DNA of 64,000 bases from Rikenellaceae bacterium. Lineage in GTDB: Bacteria > Bacteroidota > Bacteroidia > Bacteroidales > Rikenellaceae. Positions 24,318-33,656 of this stretch are shown here, in pieces. Under the pieces are notes generated by a model. That model was not told the origin of the DNA. It saw only the letters and a list, made by a program, of their open reading frames with translations, and made no database searches. Where the stretch lies: assembly GCA_015059845.1 (NCBI GenBank), contig SUZR01000008.1:1-64000 (forward strand), read 5' to 3'. Numbering within the stretch: the stretch's first letter is position 1; every line of letters starts with the position of its first letter. Position numbers and translations under genes: made by a program.

Positions 24318-25438
24318 AATACACCTTTGCTTGAGGGTAAGTCATACTTGAACACGTCGCGGCGAATGGCCATCTTCAGTGCGCGGGCAAATGCCTTGAA
24401 TACACCCTCAATCAGGTGGTGATTGTTCTCACCTTTGGCCTCGATATGCAGGTTACAACGCATAGCCACGCACAACGACTTGAAGAAGTGCTTAAACATC
24501 TCTGTCGGCACATCCCCTACTCTCTCGCGGGTGAAGGGTACATCCCACACAAAATCGGCACGGCCACCGAAATCAATCAACACCATAGCCTTGCACTCAT
24601 CCATCGGCAACACAAAACCATAGCGGTCGATACCGCGCTTCGAGCCGAGAGCCTGCAAGATAGCCTCTCCCAAAGCGATAGCTACATCCTCCATTGTATG
24701 GTGTTCGTCAACCTCCAAATCGCCCTTACAAATGGCCGTGAGCGACACACCTGCGTGGTGCGGAATCTGCCACAGCATATGGTCAAAGAACTTCAGACCT
24801 GTATCCACCTGCGACTCGCCTGCGCCATCCAAATCCACCTCGATACGAATATCCGTCTCCGAAGTCTTACGTACCACCTCCGCACGACGCTCCGTGCGAC
24901 GCAGAAACTCTGCAATCTCATTCCAGCGGTTAGTCACAAGCACACAAGTCGAAGCATACGCCTTATCCTTAAGCATTGCCGCACCTAACGTGGGTGGTTG
25001 CAACAAAATAGCCTTCGCACCGAGATTATACGCCAGCTCCACATCGGTCAGGCGGTCACCAATAACATAGCTCGCCGCCAAATCGTACTCACCCGTCATA
25101 TACTCCCCGAACATTCCCGTACCGGGCTTACGCGTAGGCATATTATCCTGCGGGAAGGTGGGGTCCACCAGCTGGTTATCAAAGAAAACACCCTCGCCCG
25201 CCAATGTGCGCATCATCTTTATATGCGCAGGCCAGAAGGTCTCCTCTGGGAAGGTATTTGAGCCCAAGCCATCCTGATTCGAGGCCAGCACAAGTTCATA
25301 GTCGAGTTGCGCCAATGAACTCAAACCCGAAATAGCACCCGGAATAAACTCCAACTTCTCCAATGAATCCACCTGATAATCCTCGGGTGGCTCGGCCAAA
25401 ATGGTTCCGTCACGGTCAACGAATAGTACTCTCTTCAT
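24314..25438 (-). CDS. hisB: Bifunctional histidinol-phosphatase / imidazoleglycerol-phosphate dehydratase
   Basis: A 374-residue fusion. The N-terminal HAD phosphatase (1-~165) has FVDRDGTI (Asp8, Asp10) and [14 protein letters not shown]. The C-terminal IGP dehydratase (~180-374) has the metal motifs [26 protein letters not shown] and [13 protein letters not shown]. It carries out steps 6 and 8. This fusion is shared by enterobacteria and Bacteroidetes. It overlaps hisC by 23 bp, an unusually long overlap. Confidence 0.98.
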   Translation of the reverse strand: MKRVLFVDRDGTILAEPPEDYQVDSLEKLEFIPGAISGLSSLAQLDYELVLASNQDGLGSNTFPEETFWPAHIKMMRTLAGEGVFFDNQLVDPTFPQDNMPTRKPGTGMFGEYMTGEYDLAASYVIGDRLTDVELAYNLGAKAILLQPPTLGAAMLKDKAYASTCVLVTNRWNEIAEFLRRTERRAEVVRKTSETDIRIEVDLDGAGESQVDTGLKFFDHMLWQIPHHAGVSLTAICKGDLEVDEHHTMEDVAIALGEAILQALGSKRGIDRYGFVLPMDECKAMVLIDFGGRADFVWDVPFTRERVGDVPTEMFKHFFKSLCVAMRCNLHIEAKGENNHHLIEGVFKAFARALKMAIRRDVFKYDLPSSKGVL

Positions 25439-26462
25439 ATCTCTTTAGTGATTTTATCAATTTTTCATTCTCTTCAGGCAGGCCAACGGTCAAACGCAGA
25501 CACCCCTCACAACCCTTCACACGGTTACGGTTACGAACAATAATTCCATCGGCTATCAAAAAGTCATACACCGCATCGGCATCATCAAAGCGCGCCAGCA
25601 CGAAATTCGCATCGCTCGGATATACGCGCTGCACCATCTTCATACCCTTTAATGCCTCGGCAAGCACAGCGCGCTGAGCCTTAATCTCCACAACCTCCGT
25701 ATCTATACCTTTGGCAAGTAGGCCGCTAACGATACTCATCGTCGCAACGTTGATATTGTATGGATACTTAACCTGCGACATCAGCTCCACGACACGCTTA
25801 TCGGCCAACGCCAAACCCACACGCAGGCCCGCCATAGCCCACGCCTTGGACATTGTTTGCAGAACGATAACATTTGGTCGCTGCGCAATCTCGCTCTTAA
25901 GGCTCGCCGCCTCGGCAAAGTCTATATAGGCCTCATCAACGACAACCATACCCTCAAACTCATCTGCCAGACGCAGCATATCCTCGCGCGGGAATGAATT
26001 ACCCGTAGGATTATTTGGTGAGCAGAGGAACACAACCTTTGTATTCTCATCTGTAGCAGCAAGTATAGCCTCAACAGACAAAGAAAACTCCTCGCCGAGC
26101 TGTACCTCGCGAATCTCCACATCGTTTATCGCTGCGGCAACCTTATACATACCGTAGCTCGGAGCAATTGCCACCACATTATCCACGCGCGGCTCGCAGA
26201 ATACTCTAAAGACAAGGTCTATGGCCTCATCACTACCGTTACCGATAAATATATTCTCCGCTGCAACACCCTTTATCGCAGCAATCTGCGCCTTGAGCGC
26301 CTTTTGATGCGGGTCGGGATAACGGTTATAGCCATTCTCGTATGGGCTCTCGTTTGCATCAAGGAATATACCCAACTCCCCCTTATACTCGTCGCGGGCC
26401 GTAGAATAGGGCGTGAGCGCCGCAATACAACTGCGCACCAGCGAATTTATATCCTTTTTCAT
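25416..26462 (-). CDS. hisC: Histidinol-phosphate aminotransferase
   Basis: A 348-residue fold-type I PLP aminotransferase (step 7). The PLP lysine is Lys206 in [14 protein letters not shown]; other signatures are [19 protein letters not shown] and DEAYIDF. It starts 3 bases after hisD. Confidence 0.97.
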   Translation of the reverse strand: MKKDINSLVRSCIAALTPYSTARDEYKGELGIFLDANESPYENGYNRYPDPHQKALKAQIAAIKGVAAENIFIGNGSDEAIDLVFRVFCEPRVDNVVAIAPSYGMYKVAAAINDVEIREVQLGEEFSLSVEAILAATDENTKVVFLCSPNNPTGNSFPREDMLRLADEFEGMVVVDEAYIDFAEAASLKSEIAQRPNVIVLQTMSKAWAMAGLRVGLALADKRVVELMSQVKYPYNINVATMSIVSGLLAKGIDTEVVEIKAQRAVLAEALKGMKMVQRVYPSDANFVLARFDDADAVYDFLIADGIIVRNRNRVKGCEGCLRLTVGLPEENEKLIKSLKRYEESTIR

Positions 26463-26465
26463 AAC

Positions 26466-27746
26466 CTAACGTTTTTCGATTCTAACCTTCACAGCATTGG
26501 CGTGCGCCTCCAAACCCTCGGCCTCAGCCATCGCAACAATAGTCTGCGCCAACGACTCTATACCATCGCGCGAAAGCTCCTGAATTGTCATCTTGCGCAT
26601 AAAGCTATCTATATTCACACCACTACAAGAGTGCGCCCAGCCCGACGTGGGGAGCGTATGGTTTGTACCCGAAGCGTAGTCGCCAGCGCTCTCGGGCGAG
26701 TAGTTTCCAATAAAGATACTACCTGCCGCCGTAATCTTGGCCGCAACACCCCACGCATCCTCCATCGAGATTATAAGGTGCTCGGCAGCATACTCGTTGG
26801 CAAAGGCAATCATCTGCTCACGGCTATCGAAGACCACCGCACGGCTATTTTTCAGCGACTCGGCAACATAGTCAGCACGCGACAACTCTGCCATCTGGCG
26901 TTCCACAGCCTCGGTCACCCGCTCGGCAAATGCTACGCTATCGCACACCACTATCGCCTGACTATCCCTACCGTGCTCGGCCTGCGATAGCATATCGGCT
27001 GCTACAAACTCCGCATCGGCCGACCCATCGGCCATAACCATCACCTCCGAAGGGCCCGCGGGCATATCAATAGAGGTATTTCTGCCTGCCACCAACTGCT
27101 TGGCCAAAGTCACATAGCGATTTCCAGGGCCAAAAATCTTATACACCTTAGGCACCGACTCCGTGCCATACGCCATAGCCGCCACGGCCTGCGCGCCACC
27201 AGCCTTAAAGACCTTCGTTACGCCACAACGACGTGCCGCATACAGCACCTCGGCCGCAACACGTCCCTGCTTATTGGTGGGTGTACATAATATAATATCC
27301 TCGCAACCTGCAATCTTTGCTGGCAAAGCCAACATCAGCACCGTAGAGAACAAGGGCGCAGTTCCTCCTGGAATATACAGTCCCACACGGCTAATTGGTA
27401 CAGGACGCTGCACGCACACCACACCCGGCTGCGTCTCAACACGCACCTCCGATGGCAGCTGCGCACGATGGAACGCCTCAATATTACGTATTGCATTCTC
27501 AATGGCCGCCTTAACCTCATCGCTCACCGAAGCCTCGGCATCCAAAAACTCCTGTTCCGAAACGGCCAGCGAATCCAACCTGACGCCATCTATCTGCTCG
27601 GCAAGAGCAAACAGGGCCGCATCACCCTCCTTGGCCACACGCTCCACGATAGCCTCCACACGCTCAGCGATGAGCGAGTTATCCTGCTCGGCACGACGGC
27701 ACAACGCCGCCCACGCCTGCGACTCGGGGTTTTGATAAATATTCAT
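26466..27746 (-). CDS. hisD: Histidinol dehydrogenase
   Basis: A 426-residue zinc enzyme performing the final two oxidations from histidinol to histidine. Signatures: GTAPLFSTVLMLALPAK, KIFGPGNRYVTLAKQLV, DMPAGPSEVMVMAD, SQAEHGRDSQAI and the C-terminal TLPTSGWAHSCSGV. Its order as second gene after hisG is typical. It lies 3 bases from both neighbours. Confidence 0.98.
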   Translation of the reverse strand: MNIYQNPESQAWAALCRRAEQDNSLIAERVEAIVERVAKEGDAALFALAEQIDGVRLDSLAVSEQEFLDAEASVSDEVKAAIENAIRNIEAFHRAQLPSEVRVETQPGVVCVQRPVPISRVGLYIPGGTAPLFSTVLMLALPAKIAGCEDIILCTPTNKQGRVAAEVLYAARRCGVTKVFKAGGAQAVAAMAYGTESVPKVYKIFGPGNRYVTLAKQLVAGRNTSIDMPAGPSEVMVMADGSADAEFVAADMLSQAEHGRDSQAIVVCDSVAFAERVTEAVERQMAELSRADYVAESLKNSRAVVFDSREQMIAFANEYAAEHLIISMEDAWGVAAKITAAGSIFIGNYSPESAGDYASGTNHTLPTSGWAHSCSGVNIDSFMRKMTIQELSRDGIESLAQTIVAMAEAEGLEAHANAVKVRIEKR

Positions 27747-27749
27747 ACT

Positions 27750-28601
27750 CTACGGAATTATCTTATCCAACGTCAGCACCAATATACCCTCAGCTCCGAT
27801 AGCCTTCAACTGGCGCACCTTATCCCACAAATCGGTCGCATCAACCACCGAGTGCAACGAACACCAACCCTCAGCGGCCAACGGCATCACCGTCGGGCTA
27901 CGCATAGCGGGAAGAATCTTCACCGCCTCCTCCAACGATGCGGTAGGGATATTCATCAGCAGATACTTCTTACCACGACTAACGCGCTCCGACTCGATGC
28001 GGAACAGCAATTCGTCGAGCAACTCCTTATCCTCGGCCGAGAGATTCTTATTGGCAATCAACACCGCCTCCGACTCAAAAACGCGCTCAACCTCCTTCAG
28101 GCCGTTTGTCACGAGCGTGCCGCCCGACGAAACGATATCGAAGATAGCATCGGCAATACCCGCCGCAGGAGCAATCTCCACCGAGCCTGTAATAACCTCC
28201 ATCTCGGCCTTAACGCCCTGCTCGCTGAGGAACTTTTCCAAAATAACGGGGTATGATGTAGCGATACGCTTACTCTGAAAATACTCCACGCCCTGATACT
28301 CATCTGCCTTCGGAATAGCCAACGATATACGGCAACCGCCAAAGCCCAGCTTTGTCACAACATCCACATCGCAACCGCGCTCTGCAACCTCGTTCAGCCC
28401 CACGATACCCAATGCAGCCGTACCATTTGCCACCACCTGAGGGATATCGTCATCACGCAGATAGAGCACCTCGATAGGAAAGTTTGACGCCTTTGACAAA
28501 AATTTTCGTTTAGCGGCATCGACATCAATACCCAACTCGTGCAGCAACTCAATGCTCTGCTCGTTTAATCGTCCTTTTGTTTGAATAGCAATTCGTAGCA
28601 T
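27750..28601 (-). CDS. hisG: ATP phosphoribosyltransferase (long form)
   Basis: A 283-residue long-form enzyme catalysing the committed step; the C-terminal ~75 residues (KYLLMNIPTASLEEAVKILP onward) are the ACT-like histidine-feedback domain, so no HisZ is needed. The PRPP loop lies in EIAPAAGIADAIFDIVSSGG, followed by TLVTNG. It is the first structural gene of the operon, about 30 bases after the attenuator terminator, so both allosteric and transcriptional feedback by histidine are indicated. Confidence 0.98.
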   Translation of the reverse strand: MLRIAIQTKGRLNEQSIELLHELGIDVDAAKRKFLSKASNFPIEVLYLRDDDIPQVVANGTAALGIVGLNEVAERGCDVDVVTKLGFGGCRISLAIPKADEYQGVEYFQSKRIATSYPVILEKFLSEQGVKAEMEVITGSVEIAPAAGIADAIFDIVSSGGTLVTNGLKEVERVFESEAVLIANKNLSAEDKELLDELLFRIESERVSRGKKYLLMNIPTASLEEAVKILPAMRSPTVMPLAAEGWCSLHSVVDATDLWDKVRQLKAIGAEGILVLTLDKIIP

Positions 28602-28630
28602 ATATCTCTCAATTTCTTATTTAACAAACT

Positions 28631-28657
28631 AAAAAAGGCCTACCCTACGGGTAAGCC
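28631..28657 (-). terminator. Attenuator terminator of the his operon
   Basis: On the minus strand GGCTTACCC-GTA-GGGTAGGCC forms a nine-pair stem (one G-U), followed by six T residues, between the leader peptide and hisG. The left arm (CTTACCC) can instead pair with GGGTAGG overlapping the leader stop codon, which would prevent the terminator. Confidence 0.85.
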
Positions 28658-28688
28658 AATATATCAACACCTCTGCCATACACACGAC

Positions 28689-28745
28689 CTACCCTATCTT
28701 TCGCAAGATATGATGATGGAGATGGATGGTGAAAATGTTTGTCAT
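28689..28745 (-). CDS. hisL: His operon leader peptide
   Basis: An 18-codon frame starting at ATG 28745-28743 and ending with TAG at 28691-28689 reads MTNIFTIHLHHHILRKIG. Four of five consecutive codons are histidine (H-L-H-H-H), placed 12 codons in. Directly after them the mRNA can form a TATCTT-GCGA-AAGATA hairpin, then GGGTAGG, which is complementary to the left arm of the terminator. This is the layout of a ribosome-mediated attenuator: stalling at His codons when histidyl-tRNA is scarce frees the antiterminator. The frame lies about 17 nt downstream of the predicted transcription start. Confidence 0.85.
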   Translation of the reverse strand: MTNIFTIHLHHHILRKIG

Positions 28746-28767
28746 CTGTTGTTTAGCTTTGTTAATG

Positions 28768-28797
28768 CAAATATATAAATTTATTCGATACGCACAA
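28768..28797 (-). promoter_or_regulatory. Promoter of the his operon
   Basis: Minus strand TTG (28797-28795) and a perfect TATATTTG (28775-28768) with a 19-base spacer. The transcript would begin near 28762 and carry the leader peptide, the attenuator and the eight his genes. Confidence 0.78.
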
Positions 28798-28844
28798 CAT
28801 AACAATGCAAAAAAATGAATAAATTCTTAAAAAATTACAAAAAC

Positions 28845-29378
28845 CTACCACCTCTTTCTATAACCTCCAATCACAAGTCCAAGAGTAACATTTAGATTTT
28901 GCTTTGAGCCCATACCCATCTGATAGGCAGCCGTCATACGCAGAAAATTGAAAAACTCCACTCCCACACGTGGCATAACAGTGAATTTATGCGTATCCCA
29001 TCTATAATAAGAAGTAACTCCCACTCCCAGACCTATAAAACAAGACACACCACGTCCTCGGCGGAAATTGTAGTCGCTCACAGCCATAAATGTATTACTA
29101 TCATACCAATCTACTCTATCGTATGCATAATCATCCATAATACGCATATCATAATTTAGCATCAAGCCCACATCCACTGGCACTTGGCGGAGATTATATC
29201 GCAATTCAGTATCTAAGACATATCCATCTCTTGGAGCCGAAGCATCGAAGAATTTATCCTTGAAAAGTGATGCTCCAAAATTCATACTCCACTCTATACG
29301 TTGTACCTCAACCTCCTGTTGCTGCGCAGAGCCAAGAAGAGGGAAAAGCGTAAGTAAAAATAATAGATATTTTCGCAT
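28845..29378 (-). CDS. Small outer membrane beta-barrel protein (paralogue A)
   Basis: A 177-residue protein with signal peptide MRKYLLFLLTLFPLLGSA. The mature part is a series of amphipathic strands with aromatic girdles (SMNFGASLFKDKFFD, LRYNLRQVPVDVGLMLNY, MAVSDYNFRRGRGVSCFIG, MPRVGVEFFNFLRMTAAYQ) and a C-terminal strand LGLVIGGYRKRW. It is probably an eight-stranded outer-membrane barrel. The downstream member of a tandem paralogue pair, 9 bases after its partner; the function is unknown. Confidence 0.8.
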   Translation of the reverse strand: MRKYLLFLLTLFPLLGSAQQQEVEVQRIEWSMNFGASLFKDKFFDASAPRDGYVLDTELRYNLRQVPVDVGLMLNYDMRIMDDYAYDRVDWYDSNTFMAVSDYNFRRGRGVSCFIGLGVGVTSYYRWDTHKFTVMPRVGVEFFNFLRMTAAYQMGMGSKQNLNVTLGLVIGGYRKRW

Positions 29379-29387
29379 AATTACATA

Positions 29388-29906
29388 TTATTTCTTTCTA
29401 CCGCCGCCGATAGCAACACCCAGCGTCAGATTCAAAGTGTTCTTCGCCTTGGGGCCTATCATATATGCCATCGTCAGACGCAGGTGGTTAAATAACTCCA
29501 TACCCACGCGCGGCATAAAGCACAACTTTGTCGTATCGGCATTATAAAAAGTAGCGCCAACACCTGCACCTACGAAATATGATACTTTATTGCCTCGACG
29601 GAAATTATAGTCTGTTACAGCCAAAAAGGAGAGATTATTCTCCCAACTGCCATTGCACAATTCACAGTCGCCACCACGGATATCCACTACGCTCATAATG
29701 CCCACATCCATAGGCACACTGCGGAAATTATATCGTAACTCCACGCTTGACAACAAGCCAATCTCACCCGCCGTAGAGTCGTAAAAGTTATCTTCAAAAA
29801 ATGATGCGCCCAAACTAATACTACCCTCCACGCGTCGGACCTCAACCTCCTGCGCAAAACCACATAACGGAAGAAGAGCAAATAATATAAGAAGTAATCT
29901 TTTCAT
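29388..29906 (-). CDS. Small outer membrane beta-barrel protein (paralogue B)
   Basis: A 172-residue paralogue of the next gene, with signal peptide MKRLLLILFALLPLCGFA. Shared blocks are VEVRRVEGSISLGASFFEDNFYD, LRYNFRSVPMDVGIM, LAVTDYNFRRGNKVSYFVGAG and MPRVGMELFNHLRLTMAYMI; it ends GVAIGGGRKK. A Cys pair in GGDCELCNGSW sits in a predicted extracellular loop and is absent from the paralogue. A -7 box TACCTTTG (29957-29950) lies upstream. Confidence 0.8.
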   Translation of the reverse strand: MKRLLLILFALLPLCGFAQEVEVRRVEGSISLGASFFEDNFYDSTAGEIGLLSSVELRYNFRSVPMDVGIMSVVDIRGGDCELCNGSWENNLSFLAVTDYNFRRGNKVSYFVGAGVGATFYNADTTKLCFMPRVGMELFNHLRLTMAYMIGPKAKNTLNLTLGVAIGGGRKK

Positions 29907-29949
29907 AGCTTAACTTTTTTATTATACACACTCTTTTTTCGACTTTTCC

Positions 29950-29957
29950 CAAAGGTA
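29950..29957 (-). promoter_or_regulatory. -7 box of the barrel-pair genes
   Basis: TACCTTTG on the minus strand, 44 bases before the ATG at 29906; the -33 element is weak. Confidence 0.45.
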
Positions 29958-30012
29958 TGAAAAAAAATATACATATTACGCAATATATCGCAGCAAATGT
30001 TTCCACGCGCAT

Positions 30013-30041
30013 AAAAAAACTGCCCCGACGAATCGAGGCAG
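30013..30041 (-). terminator. Terminator of the SIMPL-gltX-galM operon
   Basis: Minus strand CTGCCTCGA-TTCG-TCGGGGCAG (nine pairs, UUCG tetraloop) followed by seven T residues, 22 bases after the last gene of the operon. Confidence 0.92.
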
Positions 30042-30063
30042 CTCATATTCAAAAAAAACATCT

Positions 30064-30654
30064 CTACGACAGCGGCGCTTCGCCCTGCATATTGACATTC
30101 ACCTTGACATACTTATATCCCATACGGCGCAACTCAAGCGACACGCCCAAGCGGAAGAATACCTTCACAACGCGTGCAAAGAGATGGAACGCCATAACGC
30201 TCTGCGGCTCAATACCCTCCTTGCGAATCATAGTTTGGGCGGTATTCGCAGCCTTACGGATTGAGGACTCCAACTTCTGGTTTGCCTCGCTATCGAGCTT
30301 CAAGCCTACCAGGCACTCGATAACATACTCATCCAGGCAGTCAAAACCGCGCGGCTTCGCCATCAGCGTGTACCAATCCTCCACGTCCTTATACTCGCCC
30401 CACGACTTATCCCACAGCACAGCAGCACCCATACCTACATAGCACGCCCAAGCAATGGCAGCCGAAGGGTACTGGGCAATCTGCGGCACGGCAGCCACCA
30501 TATACTCGGGAGCCGATGTGCGCCACTTCTCGTCCAACTCCTCGACCTCCAGAATCTTACCGTCAAGAAGCTCATCGGCAGTGCATTGGTCCACGAGCGT
30601 CTTCTCCAACTTCTCGGCAAACGAGGCCAAGAACTCTCTATCCTTATCTTCCAT
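30064..30654 (-). CDS. Conserved hypothetical protein
   Basis: A 196-residue, probably cytoplasmic protein with no signal peptide and mostly helical pattern (MEDKDREFLASFAEKLEKTL; ESSIRKAANTAQTMIRKEGI). Residues 60-80 (AAIAWACYVGMGAAVLW) are hydrophobic but flanked by acidic and aromatic residues, so a buried helix is as likely as a membrane span. I do not recognise a family. It begins 1 base after galM and ends at a strong terminator, as the last gene of the operon. Confidence 0.75.
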   Translation of the reverse strand: MEDKDREFLASFAEKLEKTLVDQCTADELLDGKILEVEELDEKWRTSAPEYMVAAVPQIAQYPSAAIAWACYVGMGAAVLWDKSWGEYKDVEDWYTLMAKPRGFDCLDEYVIECLVGLKLDSEANQKLESSIRKAANTAQTMIRKEGIEPQSVMAFHLFARVVKVFFRLGVSLELRRMGYKYVKVNVNMQGEAPLS

Positions 30655-30655
30655 A

Positions 30656-31711
30656 TTAGAATGTTCCTAACTTAAATACAATCTTCTGACAATACATCTC
30701 GCCTGCGGGCAACACCACCGACGGGAACGAAGGCTCATTCACCGCATTGGGGAAATTCTGGCACTCGATAGCTACGCCGGCGTAATCCTTATATCTGCCG
30801 CCTGACTTTGTGATGGGGCAACCTCCCTCCAGCCAGTTGCCTGTGTAGAGCATAGCACCCGCCTGCGATGAGAGAATCTCCACCTTACGGCCAGTAGCCT
30901 CGCAACGCAACTCACCCACCTCCGAGAGAATATTTGGTTTCCAGCCGTCCAGCACGAAGAAGTGGTCGTAACCCTTGAAATCCTTCATATGGTTGAACTC
31001 CGAGAGCAAATCATCGCCAAACTTACGCCACGAAGTGAAGTCCTGCGGTGTGCCCTTCACGTCGAGATACTTGCCCGTAGGAATCTGCGTGGAGTCCATC
31101 TCCAGTACATTCGAGCAGTTGAGGTGCAGCTCGTGGTCAAGAATATCCTTGCCGCTACCCTCGCCCGCGAGGTTCCAATATGTGTGGTTTGTAAGGTTTA
31201 CAACCGTAGTCTTATCGCTCTTAGCGGCGAAGGTAATCTCCAGGTCGTTCTCCTCACCGAAGTAGTAACCCACCTCAACATACAACTCGCCCGGGTAGTT
31301 CTGCTCGCCATCGGGCGACACGCGCGAGAATACCACGCGGTTAGTCTCCACACGGCTCTCCCACAACTGATTGGCAAAGCCTTTTGAGCCGCCGTGCAGA
31401 TGGTTAGGGCCATTATTTATTTCGAGCGAGTACTCCACACCTTCTATGGTCATCCGCCCCTTTGCAATACGGTTAGCCACACGGCCTACGCTCTTGCCAC
31501 TTGCAGCACCATCGCCGAAGTAGCTCATCGGGTCTTTATAACCCAACACGATATCATCGAACTTACCGTCGCGGTCGGGAGCCTTCACCGATACAATTGC
31601 CGCACCGATGTTACATACCTGCACCTCGCAACCGTTGTCGTTACGCAGAGTATAGATTACAATTGCCTCGCCCTCGGGCGTAGCACCCCAAATATGTTGC
31701 AAAATCTCCAT
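30656..31711 (-). CDS. galM: Aldose 1-epimerase (mutarotase)
   Basis: A 351-residue galactose mutarotase interconverting alpha and beta anomers. Catalytic His104/His106 region NGPNHLHGG, His176 in NLTNHTYWNL and the catalytic Glu in VAIECQNFPN match E. coli GalM (His104, His175, Glu309). No signal peptide, so cytoplasmic. The ATG overlaps the gltX stop by one base (TAATG), suggesting translational coupling with an unrelated housekeeping gene. Confidence 0.95.
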   Translation of the reverse strand: MEILQHIWGATPEGEAIVIYTLRNDNGCEVQVCNIGAAIVSVKAPDRDGKFDDIVLGYKDPMSYFGDGAASGKSVGRVANRIAKGRMTIEGVEYSLEINNGPNHLHGGSKGFANQLWESRVETNRVVFSRVSPDGEQNYPGELYVEVGYYFGEENDLEITFAAKSDKTTVVNLTNHTYWNLAGEGSGKDILDHELHLNCSNVLEMDSTQIPTGKYLDVKGTPQDFTSWRKFGDDLLSEFNHMKDFKGYDHFFVLDGWKPNILSEVGELRCEATGRKVEILSSQAGAMLYTGNWLEGGCPITKSGGRYKDYAGVAIECQNFPNAVNEPSFPSVVLPAGEMYCQKIVFKLGTF

Positions 31712-33243
31712 TACTCCGCCGCTTTAAGGTTTTCCAATAGATAGTCAATACGCTTCAGGCACTCCTCCTTGCCGATAAAGGCAGTAACATCGTACATACC
31801 TGGGCCCTTACCCGCGCCGACCAATGCCAAACGCAGCGTGTTCATAATCTGACCCATACCGTAACCCTTCTCCTGAATCCAAGCACCCACAACAGCCTCG
31901 GTATTCTCCAACGAGAAGTCGTCGATTCCAGCCAGCACCTCACGCACCTCCTTCAGACGTGCAGGGTTTTCGCCCTTCCAATACTTCTTGGCCTGCTTCT
32001 CGTCATACTGAGTAGGCGCAACGAAGAAATATGATGTCAAATCCCACAAATCCGTAATAAACGATGCACGCTCCTTCATAATGCCTGCAGCCTTACCTGC
32101 CAACTCGTCGGTAGTCTCCACGCCGTGCTCCTTCAAGATAGGCTGGAACAACTCGGCCAACTCTGCATCTGTCTTGCGGTGCATATACTGCGCATTAAAC
32201 CACTTTGCCTTATCGGGCTGGAAACGTGCTCCCGACTTTGATACGCGGTCCAAAGAGAAGCCATCGATAAGCTCCTGCATAGTGAACAACTCCTGCTCCG
32301 TGCCAGGATTCCAGCCCAGCAGAGCCAGCATATTTACAAATGCCTCGGCGAAATATCCATCCTCGCGGTAGCCGTGAGCTGTCTCGCCCGTAGGTGAAGT
32401 CCAGAACAAGGGGAATACGGGGAAGCCCATCTTGTCGCCATCACGCTTTGAGAGCTTACCACCACCCGTAGGCTTCAGCAGCAGGGGCAGGTGCGCAAAC
32501 TGAGGCTGCGTCTCGGTCCAGCCGAAAGCCTTATACAAAAGATAGTGCAACGGCAACGATGGCAACCACTCCTCGCCACGAATAACGTGCGAAATCTCCA
32601 TCAGGTGGTCATCCACAATATTTGCGAGGTGATAGGTAGGCAACTGGTCTGCGCTCTTATAAAGCACCTTATCGTCCAGCGTAGAGGTATTGACCTTAAC
32701 GTGGCCGCGAATCAAGTCGTCCATCTCGACAATCTCATTCTCTGGCATCTTGAAGCGCACAACCCAAATATCGCCACGAGCGATTCGCTCCTCAACCTCC
32801 TCATTCGAGAGGCTCAACGATGTGGGCAACTTCTCACGAACAGAGTAGTTATAGGCAAAGGTCTGACCCTCGGCCTCAGCCTGCTTACGCAGAGCATCCA
32901 ACTCCTCCGCAGTATCGAAAGCGTAGTATGCCCAGCCAGCCTCAACGAGCTGCTTGGCATACTTCAAATAAATCTCCTTGCGCTCGCTCTGGCGATAGGG
33001 AGCGTGAGGGCCGCCAACGCCGACACCCTCGTCAATCTCGATACCGCACCACTTGAGCGACTCAATGATATAATCCTCCGCGCCGGGAACAAAACGCTGC
33101 GAGTCGGTATCCTCAATACGCAGAATCATCTTGCCACCGTGACGGCGCGCAAACAAATAGTTATAAAGTGCTGTACGCACACCACCCATATGCAGGGGGC
33201 CCGTAGGCGAGGGTGCGAAACGAACTCTAACTTCTCTTGACAT
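31711..33243 (-). CDS. gltX: Glutamyl-tRNA synthetase
   Basis: A 510-residue class I synthetase. The HIGH-type motif is [20 protein letters not shown] (residues ~8-27), the KMSKS-type motif is KLSKRDGDK (~265-273), and the EDTDSQR motif follows the first. The C-terminal anticodon-binding domain ends in [12 protein letters not shown] separate GlnRS gene is present at 45.6 kb, so this enzyme is expected to be discriminating rather than charging tRNA-Gln. Confidence 0.97.
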   Translation of the reverse strand: MSREVRVRFAPSPTGPLHMGGVRTALYNYLFARRHGGKMILRIEDTDSQRFVPGAEDYIIESLKWCGIEIDEGVGVGGPHAPYRQSERKEIYLKYAKQLVEAGWAYYAFDTAEELDALRKQAEAEGQTFAYNYSVREKLPTSLSLSNEEVEERIARGDIWVVRFKMPENEIVEMDDLIRGHVKVNTSTLDDKVLYKSADQLPTYHLANIVDDHLMEISHVIRGEEWLPSLPLHYLLYKAFGWTETQPQFAHLPLLLKPTGGGKLSKRDGDKMGFPVFPLFWTSPTGETAHGYREDGYFAEAFVNMLALLGWNPGTEQELFTMQELIDGFSLDRVSKSGARFQPDKAKWFNAQYMHRKTDAELAELFQPILKEHGVETTDELAGKAAGIMKERASFITDLWDLTSYFFVAPTQYDEKQAKKYWKGENPARLKEVREVLAGIDDFSLENTEAVVGAWIQEKGYGMGQIMNTLRLALVGAGKGPGMYDVTAFIGKEECLKRIDYLLENLKAAE

Positions 33244-33267
33244 AATTTTCTATTTTAGGTTTCTTAT

Positions 33268-33654
33268 CTATTTTTTCTTCAATTTCAACCAACCAGCTAA
33301 CACAAGGGCGACAACGACATAAGCCACAGAATAGGCCAAAACGCCTCTGCTAAAGCCGTGGGTTGCGGGGTACTGCTCCTGTAGCCAAGTATTAATACTC
33401 ACCGCCACCAAGACTGACACCAAAAACGAAAGTGCCAGCACGACAGAATGTTCTCGCTTATTGCGTTCAATGACGGGCATTGGCCCTAAAAACAGGAACA
33501 ACCACAGCGCTAAACTCCACGCCCACATTGCCCAATAGACAACATTGGGAAATGAGAGTGCTGCCACACTCAACACAATCGCCACAACGGTCAACACCAC
33601 ATTTGCAATCTGCAACTTTCGCCAAATCTCCATTGTAGTTAGTAGTTTTTTCAA
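33268..33654 (-). CDS. Small integral membrane protein
   Basis: A 128-residue protein with four hydrophobic helices (~17-33, 37-56, 70-87, 102-122) separated by short charged loops, and ending in WLKLKKK. No known motif. It lies 24 bases before gltX and 2 bases after the SIMPL-domain gene, so it belongs to the same operon. Function unknown. Confidence 0.72.
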   Translation of the reverse strand: MKKLLTTMEIWRKLQIANVVLTVVAIVLSVAALSFPNVVYWAMWAWSLALWLFLFLGPMPVIERNKREHSVVLALSFLVSVLVAVSINTWLQEQYPATHGFSRGVLAYSVAYVVVALVLAGWLKLKKK

Positions 33655-33656
33655 TA

